Part shown: piece after piece, positions 23,663-34,431 of the stretch
How positions within the stretch are numbered: position 1 is the stretch's first letter
Layout: each line of letters opens with the position of its first letter
Origin: Rhododendron vialii
Taxonomy: Eukaryota > Streptophyta > Magnoliopsida > Ericales > Ericaceae
Assembly (NCBI RefSeq): GCF_030253575.1
Contig: NC_080567.1
Coordinates: 30,702,501-30,766,500 of the forward strand
Reading direction: 5' to 3'
Length of the DNA: 64,000 nucleotides
Position numbers and translations under genes: made by a program
The notes under the pieces: model-generated
Seen by the model: only the letters and a program-made list of their open reading frames with translations
Told to the model about the DNA's origin: nothing
Databases searched by the model: none

Positions 23663-24932
23663 TACTATTTTTTTGGGCATTTTCTGCTGAGTGCCGGAGA
23701 CCTTTTTGTACGGTTGGGTGCAAATTAATAGATAACGTCCATTATTTTAGTCCTTTGTAATACTCCGTTAGTTTCTTTTCGGATTTTTCCTGTTTTTCAC
23801 CTTTTTAAAATTGTTTTGATTTTAAGGGTGAGTTCACGCTCTATTGACTAACCAATATTTTTGGTACGTTCGTTATTCAGTTCAAAAAATTTCACTATTG
23901 AACACAACACAACTCATTTCTTCTAACAAAATGGTACTATTTTTTATATTTTTAGAGAAAATGAAATAGTATTTTAACATTACTTTAAAGACATAAAATA
24001 TAGCGTGAACTCAATAAGAAGATATCAGAGGAAATGGAAATGAAGGGAAAATACAGAAGACGAAAAATGGACTGTTTTCTGGGTGCTTGCTAATTTTGGT
24101 ACCATTCTAGGCTTCTAACACGTGTAGGGAGGAAGAGGAAAATAAGATAACATATATTTCATGGCAGAAATTATTAAAATAGCGGGTCAATATCGTAAAA
24201 GTTTATGTGAAAAATGTTTGAAGTTGGAATTCAGCGTGTACAATAGGTATTAAGTAGTACAATCTATTTACAAAATATATACTCAGAATAATATCTCAAG
24301 AAAATTGAAGTCTATAAATAAAATTTTGACACAGCTCCATCTCAGAGTAGACTCATGTCTAATTGATCACATTTTTATGCAGCATTAAGCACCATGTATT
24401 TTTTTTGTTGACGCAGGACTTTACTTCGTCTTGATTATTTTATTATCGTGCACTAAAAATATTTCACTTAAAGCTAGAGTTATGAAGTTAAATTATCATT
24501 AAGCCCCTTCGAGTACTTAATCACTCTGAATTAACAATGTTTAAGATGCATGATTAGATTTTACTACTATTATTTGTCTTTGTCAGTCCATTCTACCAGC
24601 CAACATTCTAGGAAGAACCCGCCTGATCCTAGAATACTAAACTAGCTGATTAACCAGTCTTCCCTTTAATTACACCCCCACAAAACTTCTAGACTTTCAG
24701 GCCAACCAAATAACAATGGAAAATGTTAGTAATATCCGCCTAAGATTATGAGTAGATAAAATGTGCATTGTTGTTCGAAAAAAATGTATTGATATTTATA
24801 AAAATGTAAATCAATTAATATCCATGAAATATGTATTAATATTAGAACTTGTTTTAAATTATTGGTATATTTTCATTTGCCTAGTAACCGGAGGTTAGCA
24901 ATAATAATAAGAGAACGAGAGAAACATATTCA
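23663..24932. other. AT-rich spacer upstream of the DUF639 gene
   Basis: No ORF, RNA gene or clear repeat beyond general AT-richness. Confidence 0.5.
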
Positions 24933-25693
24933 GGCTCCGTTTCGGAAACATTCTTAAAAAATAAGTACTTATTTTGCCACTTCTCATTCAAAAATAAGAA
25001 GGGTCATCCCACAAAATCCAAATAAAAAGTTTCTTTCATATTTTCAAACTTAAAAATAATGTAAATGAAAAAAAAAATTCAATTTTTTTTGCACTGCATT
25101 AAATATCTCAATGAGATCTATCAAACAAGATCCATAGTGGTAGGAAAATTATTTACGTAAACACATGATTTTTGAGCTTGAAGTTGTCTTATACAGAAAA
25201 TAAGACTGTTGCTATGATAATGGGCGCCGACGGAGAGAAATCGTACCGGCGGCCGTATCGGGCCGTCTCCGGCCACCGGACGGCCAATCCAAGCCGTCCA
25301 AAAATTCTAAAAAAAAAAACCGAGGGGGCCATGGAGGGAATCAACGGCATCCGAGGTGTGTAGGGTGCTTGATCCGAACACCATTTTCCGTGTATATATG
25401 ATCAAGCACCCTACACGGAAAAGAGGTGCTCATATCAAGCAACTTACACACCTCAAATGCCGTTGATTCCTATGTTAGCCCCCTCGTTTTTTGTTTTTAG
25501 AATTTTTGGACGGCTCGGATCGGCCGTCCGGTGGCTGGAGATGGCCCGCCGCGACCGCCGGTACGATTTCCCTCCCTGCCCGGTCGGTACCTATATAAAT
25601 TCTTCCAAAATAAGTATCAGTCTTCTTATTTTTCGGAATAAGCCTTCTTATTACACAAAAAATAAGTTCTTATTGTGTTTCTGGAACGGGCTC
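24933..25693. mobile_element. MITE split by a nested foldback element
   Basis: The left end GGCTCCGTTTCGGAAAC and right end GTTTCTGGAACGGGCTC are imperfect inverted copies, followed inward by ATAAGTACTTATTTT-type sequence on both sides. The element at 25222-25590 interrupts it. Confidence 0.65.
25222..25590. mobile_element. Foldback MITE, second copy of the 12591 family
   Basis: It shares the GGCCGTCTCCGGCCACCGGA arm, the AAAAATTCTAAAAAA spacer and the GGCATCCGAGGTGTGTAGGG inner arm with the element at 12591-12968. Its arms are more diverged from each other, so it is the older insertion. Confidence 0.9.
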
Positions 25694-25954
25694 TCAGTGG
25701 TCTCGATGTTAAGCGCAATTTCAACCATCTGTTTCGGTAATCAATGGCTCGGATTTAAAAAAAAATATTCATGAGAATCTATGAATAATTATTTTAAAAT
25801 CTGGACGATTCAAAATACTTTTAGACGCACGCAATTAAGTACCGTAAATTTTATTTATAAATTGCTCCGTAAAAAAGTTTTTCTCTAATAATAATAATTC
25901 ATCAAAGTAAACCAATGACCTCTCCATTGCTCCAATCCAACTCACCATTTTCCA

Positions 25955-28900
25955 ATGGCCTTTTTATCTTCTCACTCATCAATCCTCACCACCACTCACT
26001 CTACCTCCACGCTCTCACTCCCCAAACTCCTCCATTGCCACCACTCCTCCTCCTCCTCAGCCACCAGGCCCACCGCCCTCTCTTTCCCCAACAAACCCAC
26101 CACCACCCAACACACCCACAACCTCTCCACCACTTCAGTCCCTATCAACAAATGGAGGACCAATGTCTCTTTCTTTCCCACTTTCTTGAAGAAACCCAAA
26201 GACGCAAAACCCATCAAAGATGAGCTTCTTGAGGCCATTGCACCGCTCGACCGAGGTGCGGATGCCACCCCTGAGGACCAGCAAAGAATCGATCAGGTTG
26301 GTTTCTTGTATTTTTCACTCAAGTATATCATTTGGGTTTGTGGGGTTGCCTTCATTTCTTTGTTTTTGGATTAATTTGAAGTGAATGAAATGAGCTGGTT
26401 TTGGAATTCATATGGCCTGGTTTGTTTGGAACCTATAGAAAAGAAGGAAAGTATAAAAATTTCCCTCCCCTTGTTTGGTTTGAGAGAGAAAAGAAGAGAA
26501 AATGGCAAAATTGAGTTCAATGAATAGTGAAATTTTCCTCTCAATTTTCTCCCATTTTCTTTCATAACCATTTTCCTTTCGTTTCTCCCACTTTCCCCAA
26601 GTTCCAAAGGGAAAAGGAAAGAAAGAAAGAAAAAAAAACAAAGGAAAGAAAGAAAGTTCTAAATTTGAATTTTAGTTAGCGTTTGGTTTATGGAATGGGG
26701 AAAGACTCAGGTTTAGTTGAATTAGGCTCCGGTGAGTGGAATTTCTGCTGTTCTGAGGTGTTATTTTACCCACCTAGAGGGTTGAGAAACCAACTAGTTG
26801 TATGAGAATCCAACTCAGTTTTTGGTGAAACAAGGAACTGAGTTCACGGTGTGTGTGTTGGGAAAGACATGAGGCCCCATATTTCATTGTATAATAACCG
26901 ATAAAATTGGACATTAAAGAACTTGGAGTACTATAAGAGCCCAGAAAAAGGTGGGAATCCATGAAGGAAGGAATAGGTCTCTACAAAGGGAAGACCACAA
27001 CCTCCAGGCCGACCACAAACCTCCACGCGGGAGGGATACTTAAAACAACACAACAGAAACTTCCCCAACCAAAGGAAAAAGAACGGGTTCTGTGTTCAAT
27101 TTTCCAGCCATTGCAGCTCTACCGATCAGCAATCCTTAGAGTTCATGATCGAGACAGTTAATGAAGTTCCCAACAGAATTTTGCATCTTTGTGACTGCTT
27201 TCTGAAATTCTGCGTGTTTGCCATGACTAGCTATGTCACCGAAAATTCTTGAACAATTACAATTCCCTGTATACTTCCATATCGCATTGTTTCTCATTGT
27301 TGATGCTTATGCAGTTCCAGCCATCTCAACTAAAGAGACACACATGCATACATATGCAGTTATATGTTGTACTTGTAGTGTCCAAACTAAACCCCGGCTG
27401 CTACAACATTCAATTGCTGCTAGATTTCAATCTTGAGTAGACTCTTATAAATAGGAATTGGTAAAGCTGGCGTTGATGTTCCTATAAGCTGCAGACTGCA
27501 CTAATATTGTGATACAACAGCTGATGGAATGACATGAACTTATGCTTCTTGTTGTCTGCTTCCTTTCGAACTTATTCTTGATAGATTGCTAGAAAACTTG
27601 AAACAGTCAATCCGACAAAGGAGCCACTCAAATCTGATTTACTAGATGGGAAATGGGAACTTATCTACACAACTTCAACATCAATACTGCAAACCCAGGT
27701 ATGCTAATGTTGTTACGGTTTTATGTTGTCAATTCGATTAATGTCTCGAGTTTTAGTACTATATTTTAGGAAAATGTTGGGCGAGTTGATTGACAATGAT
27801 TAAATATATGAATGTAGCAAAGTATTGTTACATACAACATAAGTTTCATGGGTTGTCTCTGATGGTTGATTTAGTTTTCTAAGAGTTACTATTATTGGAA
27901 AGATATTGGTTAAGAAAAGGAGAAAATAAAACAACCTCCTATAAAAGGAAGCACAGATATGAACACATTGATGTAAAGAAACTTTACTAGGAAATACTTG
28001 GTAATTTAGGAACTTAAACAAAAAATCCTCTATTTCTCTCTCCCTGACTAATCTTTTTTCGTAGGCGCCGAACATTAAGGCTTGGTTTCACTTACCTTAT
28101 GTTATTGTCTTGGTTACTGTTAGGATCAAAGCGCGCACAAACACGATTCATGAGTATCAAACAGTAAAGAAATCGACACAGCAATATACGTGGTTCCCCA
28201 AAACCGGGTACGTCCACGGGAGCGAGAGAGCAGTCTTTTGTTATTGATGATCATAGTACATAGGATTTTACAATAGAGCAATATTTATACCTCCTCTATT
28301 CCTACCCTTATAACTCCGCACCATACCGCCCCCCCGCACCCCCCTAAATTACGGAACGTCTGGGCCTTCGGCCCAATCTACTTTGGAACCGTGATAGGCC
28401 AGTTGCATCGCTCCGTTCCGTTCCGCTACGCTCCACTCCACTACGCTCGCAATTAGCCCTTATTGTAGAACTTCTCTATACCTCTCATGTATGAGCCACA
28501 AGTCCTAACTGTTACAAAGTTAATCTTTGTGACAATGAGAATCGTTCAATGCCTCTGCATTTTTTCTAAAGCTGTCCCGCCATTTTGTAGTTATTTTTTG
28601 GTTAAAAGGAGCTGAAATTAAATTAACTAGTAATCAAAGAGTACACAAGGCTAGGGTTCAAAACCCTCTGGGCATCCGCCCTTAATTGAATAGAAATACA
28701 ACTAGGCATAGAATCGAAAACATGAAAACTGAAGTCTCTCCGGTAGCCAAGGTTGGCTAAGCGGTCCGCACATGAGTTGCCTTTGCGAAAATTATGGCTC
28801 ACTTTCTCCACTCCCAGACGCCGCAAAAGGAACCTGCAATCATTTACAAGAGCACTAAGATGGTGGGTATCCGACTATCCAGACATATTGTAGAGAGTAA

Positions 28901-30045
28901 ATTAACCAACACCATTGAGTCTGATTCGACTTTTAGATTTTTCAATCCTAACTCGTGAGCTAAATTCAACCCGTCTTGCATTCCCCATAACTCCGTCGCC
29001 AAGCTAGTACCCGCTCCTATGTTGTGACAGAACCCCGCTATCTAGTTACCAAAATGATTTGCTCCCAAGACCTTTCTGCTTCTCTCTTGCTTCTCTTTAT
29101 TGGTAATTACTAATTACTTACAAGATGGCGCCATGACAGAGACCCAAATTCCTAAGATCAAGGACAAACTACCAAGCCATCAATGTGGATACACTAAGAG
29201 CTCAAAACATGGAATCTTGGCCATTCTTCAACCAGGTACTGCCCTAAGTCATGAATGTTGTTGTTTATGTTCTTTTTGCCCTTTAAGTGAAGCACTGAGA
29301 GTCATCAATCTTGAAACGGAAACTGGGGTGGGCTAGTTGAAGGTTCCACGTGTCGGCCTACATCTTGCTCTACATATTTCTCTTCTCTGAGGCTAATGTA
29401 AGAAGCTCTTTTAGTGTGATAATGGAGTGAAGTTGATTGCCTTTACAATATTGTTTGCTTTTGGTGTATTTTGTTTTCCGTTTTGATATATATGGGTAAT
29501 TTTGTTCGTCAAAATAAAATAAAATAAAAAAGACCTGGCCCTTATCAGCTTTTTTTTTTTGATCGAACTAGTTGATCTTAACTGATTTTCTTTATCTTTC
29601 TAAGCACCATATAGGTGTTAAGAAACAAATTACAGTTGGGCCAAACTTCACATGCTCAGCCCAGATAAAATTTTGGACTAGATTTGGGTGGGGTGCGCCA
29701 AGCCGAGGCAGTAGTGCAACACCAAGGCGACGCGTGAGAAGCCCCAATAGCAAGCTATTGTGATGGGCCCTCCCCCTCAAAAAATTAATTTAATATCGTG
29801 TGGGCCGATGACCCACGTATCAGATATTAAACTGATAAGAACAGATACTACACTTGATCTTAGCCAAAAGGCCGAGAAAGGTATGCTTCTCCCACTATCA
29901 GCCCATTCCTTTTATACATCACTCAACTCCTTTTCTTGTTTCACTTCCCCAATGTGGGACTAAACCAAAACAATAACCCAGAACCACCTTTCTCTCTCTC
30001 TCTCAGTAACCCAGAACCACCTCTCTCTCAGTAACCCAGAACCAC

Positions 30046-30076
<31 letters not shown>

Positions 30077-32351
30077 GCTAATGTTGAAGCAAATGTAAGA
30101 AGCTCTTTTAGTGTGATAATGGAGTGAAGTTGCTTGACTTACTGAGTTGTTGTCCCAGTTGTTCAATTATAGTGTTTCTTGCCCTTATCACCTTTTTTTT
30201 TGATCGAACTAGTTGATCTTAACTGATTTTCTTTATCTTTCTAAGCAACATATAGGTGTTAAGAAACAAATTACAGTTGGGCCAAACTTCACAGCTGTTA
30301 AGAAACAAATTACAGCTGGGCCAAACTTCACATGCTCAGCCCATATAAAATTTTGGACTAGATTTGGGTGGGGTGCGCCAGGCCGAGGCAGTAGTGCAAC
30401 ACCAAGGCGACGCGTGAGAAGCCCCAATAGCAAGCTACTGTGATGGACCCTCCCTCTCAAAAAATTAATTTAATATCGTGTGGGCCGATGACCCACGTAT
30501 CAGATATTAAACTGATAAGAACAGATACTACACTTGATCTTAGCCAAAAGGCCGAGAAAGGTATGCTTCTCCCACTATCAGCCCATTCCTTTTATACATC
30601 ACTCAACTCCTTTTCTTGTTTCACTTCCCCAATGTGGGACTGAACCAAAACAATAACCCAGAACCACCTCTCTCTCTCTCTCTCAGTAACCCAGAACCAC
30701 CTTTGTGTGTGTGTGTGTGTGGCTAATGTTGAAGCAAATGTAAGCTCTTTTAGTGTGATAATGGAGTGAAGTTGCTTGACTTACTGAGTTGTTGTCCCAG
30801 TTGTTCAATTATAGTGTTTCTTGCCCTTATCACCTTTTTTTTTTTTGATTGAACTGGTTGATCTTAACTGATTTTCTTTATCTTTCTAAGCAACATATAG
30901 GTGTTAAGAAACAAATTACAGTTGGGCCAAACTTCACAGCTGTTAAGAAACAAATTACAGCTGGGCCAAACTTCACATGCTCAGCCCAGATAAAATTTTG
31001 GACTAGATTTGGGTGGGGTGCGCCAGGCCGAGGCAGTAGTGCAACACCAAAGCGACGCGTGAGAAGCCCCAATAGCAAGCTACTGTGATGGGCCCTCCCC
31101 CTCAAAAAATTAATTTAATATCGTGTGGGCCGATGACCCACGTATCAGATATTAAACTGATAAGAACAGATACTACACTTGATCTTAGCCAAAAGGCCGA
31201 GAAAGGTATGCTTCTCCCATTATCAGCCCATTCCTTTTATACATCACTCAACTCCTTTTCTTGTTTCACTTCCCCAATGTGGGACTGAACCAAAACAATA
31301 ACCCAAAACCACCTCTCTCTCTGTGAGTGTGTGTGTGTGTTTGTTGCTAATGTTGAAGCAAATGTAAGAAGCTCTTTTAGTGTGATAATGGAGTGAAGTT
31401 GCTTGACTTACTGAGTTGTTGTCCCAGTTGTTCAATTATAGTGTTTCTTGCACCAATATCTTCCCCTTAATTCACCGCACTTTTCTACAGGTTACTGCAG
31501 ATTTAACCCCTCTGAATGCAAGAAAGGTGGCTGTGAAATTTGATTTTTTCAAAATAGCAGGCCTGGTACGTCTCCTTCTTTGTCTTAATATCTTGTGGCT
31601 GTCAAATCTGAAAGCGGGCGTGGTTATATGCTCATTTTGTAAGGTCTTCAGTAACTTACTTTCCTTCAATATACAGATACCTATTAAAGCTCCGGACAGA
31701 GCTCGAGGTACATTGGATATTACTTATTTGGATGAAGAATTGCGGTGAGTTCATGTTCTTGCTTTGACTACTTTTGCAAACTTGGAGTTTTTAGCAATTT
31801 AACTCTATTAATATTCATCAAAAAACTACAATCCGTCTCTTTTTCAGTGAAGATTACTTTTCTTTTAGGTCCACCAACCCTTAGTAAGAGCCTCAAAAAA
31901 AATTCTAATTTTACCATCGAACTGGTTAGACCTAAGGAAGGGGATAACAGATGTTAATATCTATCCTTTTCTTTTTAATATCTAAGGAAGGCCTGATACC
32001 CGAGCAATGGGTGGTGTCCCAGTTGGTCGGGAGCCCTATACCTAGCTCATTTCCATGTTCAAAAAAAGAAAAAAAAAAGAAAGGAAAGAAGGCCTTATGA
32101 CCGATGTTAGTATCTTGTTTTTTCTAAACAGAAAAACTGAAAACATTACGGAATAGACTCTTAGTGGTTAGATGGAATTGCAACTGGGAGCTGTTGTCCC
32201 CTTTTTTGCGGCGACATTTGCTTTGCCTGCCATGAATTTTAGTCGTTCATGAACCATTTTTTCCTTTTCCATCTACAGAGTATCGAGAGGTGACAAAGGC
32301 AACTTGTTCATCTTGAAAATGATCGACCGTTCTTATCGAGTCCCTGTCTGA
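25955..32351 (+). CDS. PAP4: Plastid-lipid-associated protein / fibrillin, PAP4 (FBN3a) type
   Basis: Six exons, 25955-26296, 27585-27698, 29140-29235, 31491-31565, 31677-31744 and 32279-32351, give 255 residues in frame. The N-terminus is a Ser/Thr-rich chloroplast transit peptide ([14 protein letters not shown]). The mature part matches the PAP_fibrillin domain: [98 protein letters not shown] and [20 protein letters not shown]. Fibrillins coat plastoglobules and thylakoids and bind lipids; FBN3a is tied to photoprotection and jasmonate under light or cold stress. Intron 2 contains a solo LTR and a LINE fragment. Intron 3 (2255 bp) contains three U2 snRNA genes on the opposite strand. Exon 3 is short and lies close after the LINE piece, so automatic gene finders may miss it. 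Confidence 0.94.
28118..28510. mobile_element. Solo LTR (LTR retrotransposon fossil) in fibrillin intron 2
   Basis: A stretch of about 393 bp is bounded by the 5-bp direct repeat GTTAC at 28113-28117 and 28511-28515, with short inverted termini beginning TGTTAGG. It carries the TACGTGGTTCCCC signature common in plant LTRs. No internal region or second LTR is present, so it is a solo LTR left by recombination. Family undetermined, probably Copia-like. Confidence 0.7.
28625..29045 (-). mobile_element. LINE fragment, RNase H-like (RVT_3) C-terminal part
   Basis: The minus strand encodes, in broken frames, the end of a plant LINE RNase H-like domain, best seen as [20 protein letters not shown] at 28626-28826. 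It lies about 95 bp before fibrillin exon 3. Truncated at both ends. Confidence 0.75.
29689..29884 (-). ncRNA. U2: U2 spliceosomal snRNA, copy 1
   Basis: The RNA begins ATACCTTTCTCGGCCTTTTG at 29884 and runs 196 nt, the plant U2 length. It contains the branch-point-pairing GTAGTA, the conserved GATCAAGTGTAGTATCTGTT block, stem-loop II (GTGGGTCATCGGCCCAC), an intact Sm site (AATTTTTTG) and stem-loops III/IV ending GGCGCACCCC. A plant 3' box, AGTCCAAAA, lies at 29671-29679. U2 base-pairs with the intron branch point in the spliceosome. It lies antisense in fibrillin intron 3. Confidence 0.96.
29909..29960 (-). promoter_or_regulatory. Plant Pol II snRNA promoter (USE + TATA), U2 copy 1
   Basis: On the minus strand the USE GTCCCACATT (29951-29960) lies about 34 bp upstream of TATAAAAG (about 29909-29916), which is centred near -28 from the U2 start. 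Known plant snRNA rules give 33-34 bp spacing for Pol II genes and about 23-24 bp for Pol III genes, so this is a Pol II promoter. Confidence 0.92.
30369..30564 (-). ncRNA. U2: U2 spliceosomal snRNA, copy 2
   Basis: 196 nt from 30564, with the same 5' end, branch-point-pairing region and Sm site as copy 1. It differs mainly in the segment after the Sm site (GAGAGGGAGGGTCC rather than GAGGGGGAGGGCCC). The 3' box is at 30351-30359. Likely functional. Confidence 0.95.
30589..30640 (-). promoter_or_regulatory. USE + TATA promoter, U2 copy 2
   Basis: USE GTCCCACATT at 30631-30640 and TATAAAAG near 30589-30596, with the same Pol II-type spacing as copy 1. Confidence 0.92.
31014..31209 (-). ncRNA. 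U2: U2 spliceosomal snRNA, copy 3
   Basis: 196 nt from 31209, nearly identical to copies 1 and 2, with an intact Sm site and branch-point-pairing region. The 3' box is at 30997-31005. Its promoter lies about 200 bp from fibrillin exon 4. Confidence 0.95.
31234..31285 (-). promoter_or_regulatory. USE + TATA promoter, U2 copy 3
   Basis: USE GTCCCACATT at 31276-31285 and TATAAAAG near 31234-31241, with the same spacing as the other copies. Confidence 0.92.
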
Positions 32352-32379
32352 AAAGCATATATACACATACGGTGGCGGA

Positions 32380-33050
32380 ATTTCTCCCGCCTTTCCTTGT
32401 ATAAGACTCACGTATAAATCAAAACTTGCAATACTTACAGAGCTTGCCCTCTTAGCTTTCTTCCTTAGTTCCGTTTAATTTTTTCTTCTTCCGTTTTATT
32501 TTTAAAATTTTCGTTCTGTTTATTTTTTCACGGTAAATTTTTCGTTCTCATGTATGTATGTTTTGGATTAGTGCAATAATAGTTAAAAATATGAACGAGA
32601 AATCCCATCTGGGATTAGCTTATCAAAGTCATTTTATTGGGAAAATTAGCCATAACGATAGTAAAATAGTTTTCATTTAGGGGAAGGAAGCTAACAAAAT
32701 AGTTTTCGGTAGAGATCCTTCAACTTTTTGAGTTTTTTAGCCATAAGGCCAAAACATTTTTAGGCACTTTTATAGAATTTTAAGGTTTTAGTGGTTTAGG
32801 CACTTTCATAGGATACCCTAGAGTGTTAGGTACTTTCATATATTGGGGTACCATAGGATTTTAGGCACGTTTATAAGGTACTTTAGGATTTTAGGCACTT
32901 TTATAAGGTATCATAGGGTTTTTAGGCACTTCCATAGGCACATTTGTCATTATATTTGATTGCAAAAGGTGTTTGTCCTTAAGCTCAAAAAATGTAAATA
33001 TGAGAGATTTTTGGTTAAGTTTCCTTTTATTTTATTTTTGTCCCAAAAAT
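32380..33050. other. Fibrillin 3' flank with a degenerate short repeat
   Basis: After the 3' UTR, a degenerate unit of about 30-40 bp (TTTTAGGCACTTTTATAAGG type) recurs about six times at 32745-32945. No gene seen. Confidence 0.6.
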
Positions 33051-33055
33051 ATTTA

Positions 33056-33219
33056 CTCCCGTTCCGAATTGTTTGGAACGGAATTGTTTTGGTCCCTCTT
33101 CGGGATTCTAATTTGTTAAAAGTACATGGAATAATTACAATAATATCAAATCTCAATGTGCTCATTTTTCAAATTTACGCCTTGTTTTATAAATGTGGAC
33201 ATAATTAGGAACGGAGGGA
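33056..33219. mobile_element. Stowaway-like MITE, 164 bp
   Basis: The ends CTCCCGTTCCGAATTGTTTG and GGAACGGAGGGA are inverted copies flanked by TA on both sides. AT-rich noncoding interior. Confidence 0.65.
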
Positions 33220-33478
33220 TAGTTAACATTAATATTTGGTCTGCACATGAACTTGGTATATGCATATGCACGAACGGACTGTTGGGTCCAAAATCAGAAT
33301 TGAGCAACTTTTCCTTTTGTTTATTGTTTGTTCTTGGTGTATTTTGTTTATTGTATTTCGTCAAAAAAAAAAAAAAAAAAACGAAGAACCTGTCTTTCAA
33401 ATTTTGGGCCAGAAGCAGATTACAGTTGGGCCAAACTTCACATGCTAGAGCCAGAAAAAAATTTGAACTAGATTTGGG

Positions 33479-33676
33479 TGGGGTGCGCCAGGCCAAAGCA
33501 ATAGTGCAACACCAAGGCGACACGCGAGAAGCCCCAATAGCAAGCTATTGTGATGGACTCTCTCCCCCTGTAAAAATTAATTTAATATCATGTGAGCCGA
33601 TGGCCCACGTATCAGATATTAAACTGATAAGAACAGATACTACACTTGATCTTAGCCAAAAGGCCGAGAAAGGTAT
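33479..33676 (-). ncRNA. U2: U2 snRNA copy 4, diverged, possible pseudogene
   Basis: It begins ATACCTTTCTCGGCCTTTTG at 33676 and keeps the branch-point-pairing region and stem-loops. The Sm site reads AATTTTTACAG instead of AATTTTTTG, and stem II has a changed pair. About 198 nt. It lies outside the tandem array, about 1.1 kb past the fibrillin stop. A 3' box (AGTTCAAAT) follows. Either a minor U2 variant or a decaying copy. Confidence 0.88.
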
Positions 33677-33700
33677 GCTTTAAACAGTAGCAGCCCATTC

Positions 33701-33752
33701 ATTCTATACATCACTCAACTCTTTTTCTTGTTTCACTTCCCCGATGTGGGAC
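33701..33752 (-). promoter_or_regulatory. USE + altered TATA, U2 copy 4
   Basis: The USE GTCCCACATCG (about 33742-33752) is an exact consensus match, better than in copies 1-3. The TATA position reads TATAGAATG rather than TATAAAAGG, so promoter strength is uncertain. Confidence 0.8.
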
Positions 33753-33764
33753 TGAACCAAAACA

Positions 33765-33766
33765 GC

Positions 33767-33800
<34 letters not shown>

Positions 33801-33801
33801 A

Positions 33802-33851
<50 letters not shown>

Positions 33852-34132
33852 CTGAACCAAAACAGCAATCAATCTCTCTCTCCTGAACCAAAACAGCAAC
33901 TCTCTCTCTCTCTCTCTCGGACTGAACCAAAACAGCAATCAATCTCTCTCTCTCTCCATAAACAGCCCAGACTCTTTCTCTCCAATATATTTCGTGGGGA
34001 AGAAAGGGTTTAAATCAGTGATCAGTGTAAGAGTTCAACCACATTTTGGAACTTTTCAAAGGGAAGAAGGGGTTTAAATCAAATAAGTGATCAGTGCAGG
34101 AGTTCAACCAGAGAAGAATGTAATTTTGAAAC

Positions 34133-34170
<38 letters not shown>
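33765..34170. repeat. (CT)n blocks and a (GA)n run
   Basis: CT runs are interspersed with a short unit (GGACTGAACCAAAACAGCAA) repeated several times, derived from the U2 copy 4 upstream flank. A 50-bp-scale direct repeat (TTTAAATCA...GTGATCAGTG) follows at about 34000-34110, and a GA run at 34135-34169. Confidence 0.8.
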
Positions 34171-34171
<1 letters not shown>

Positions 34172-34431
34172 TCTTCAACAGAAGCTAAACTTGAAATGAA
34201 TTTATATCGAGGAACTTGGTCTTCTACACTAAGCTTTTCTTCTTGTTTATCGACACCACCCCAACATTGTTACAACTAGACTGCTAAGAAAAGCTAAAAA
34301 AAGGCTAGCAGAATTTGTATTTTACATTATACTATGTCGATGTTTTCGGATGCAAAAAGGGTGGAACGGTTTGTGTCTTCACACGTCTCTCTCTTCAATT
34401 CGAACCAGATTGAAATTATAGAGGAACTGTG

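Larger units (their letters stand above)
29392..31440. repeat. Three tandem units, each carrying a U2 snRNA gene
   Basis: A unit of about 630-690 bp is repeated. Each unit has U2, its promoter, CT and TG runs, and a shared stretch (AAGCTCTTTTAGTGTGATAA) that recurs at about 29402, 30099, 30744 and 31369. Units 2 and 3 also carry a small internal duplication of the U2 3' flank (GTTAAGAAACAAATTACAG). Units are nearly identical, so recent duplication or ongoing gene conversion is likely. Confidence 0.9.

Noticed and set aside
29572-31105. Short repeated ORFs of 62-79 codons, both strands
   Set aside because: They are translations of the U2 snRNA repeat units, not proteins.
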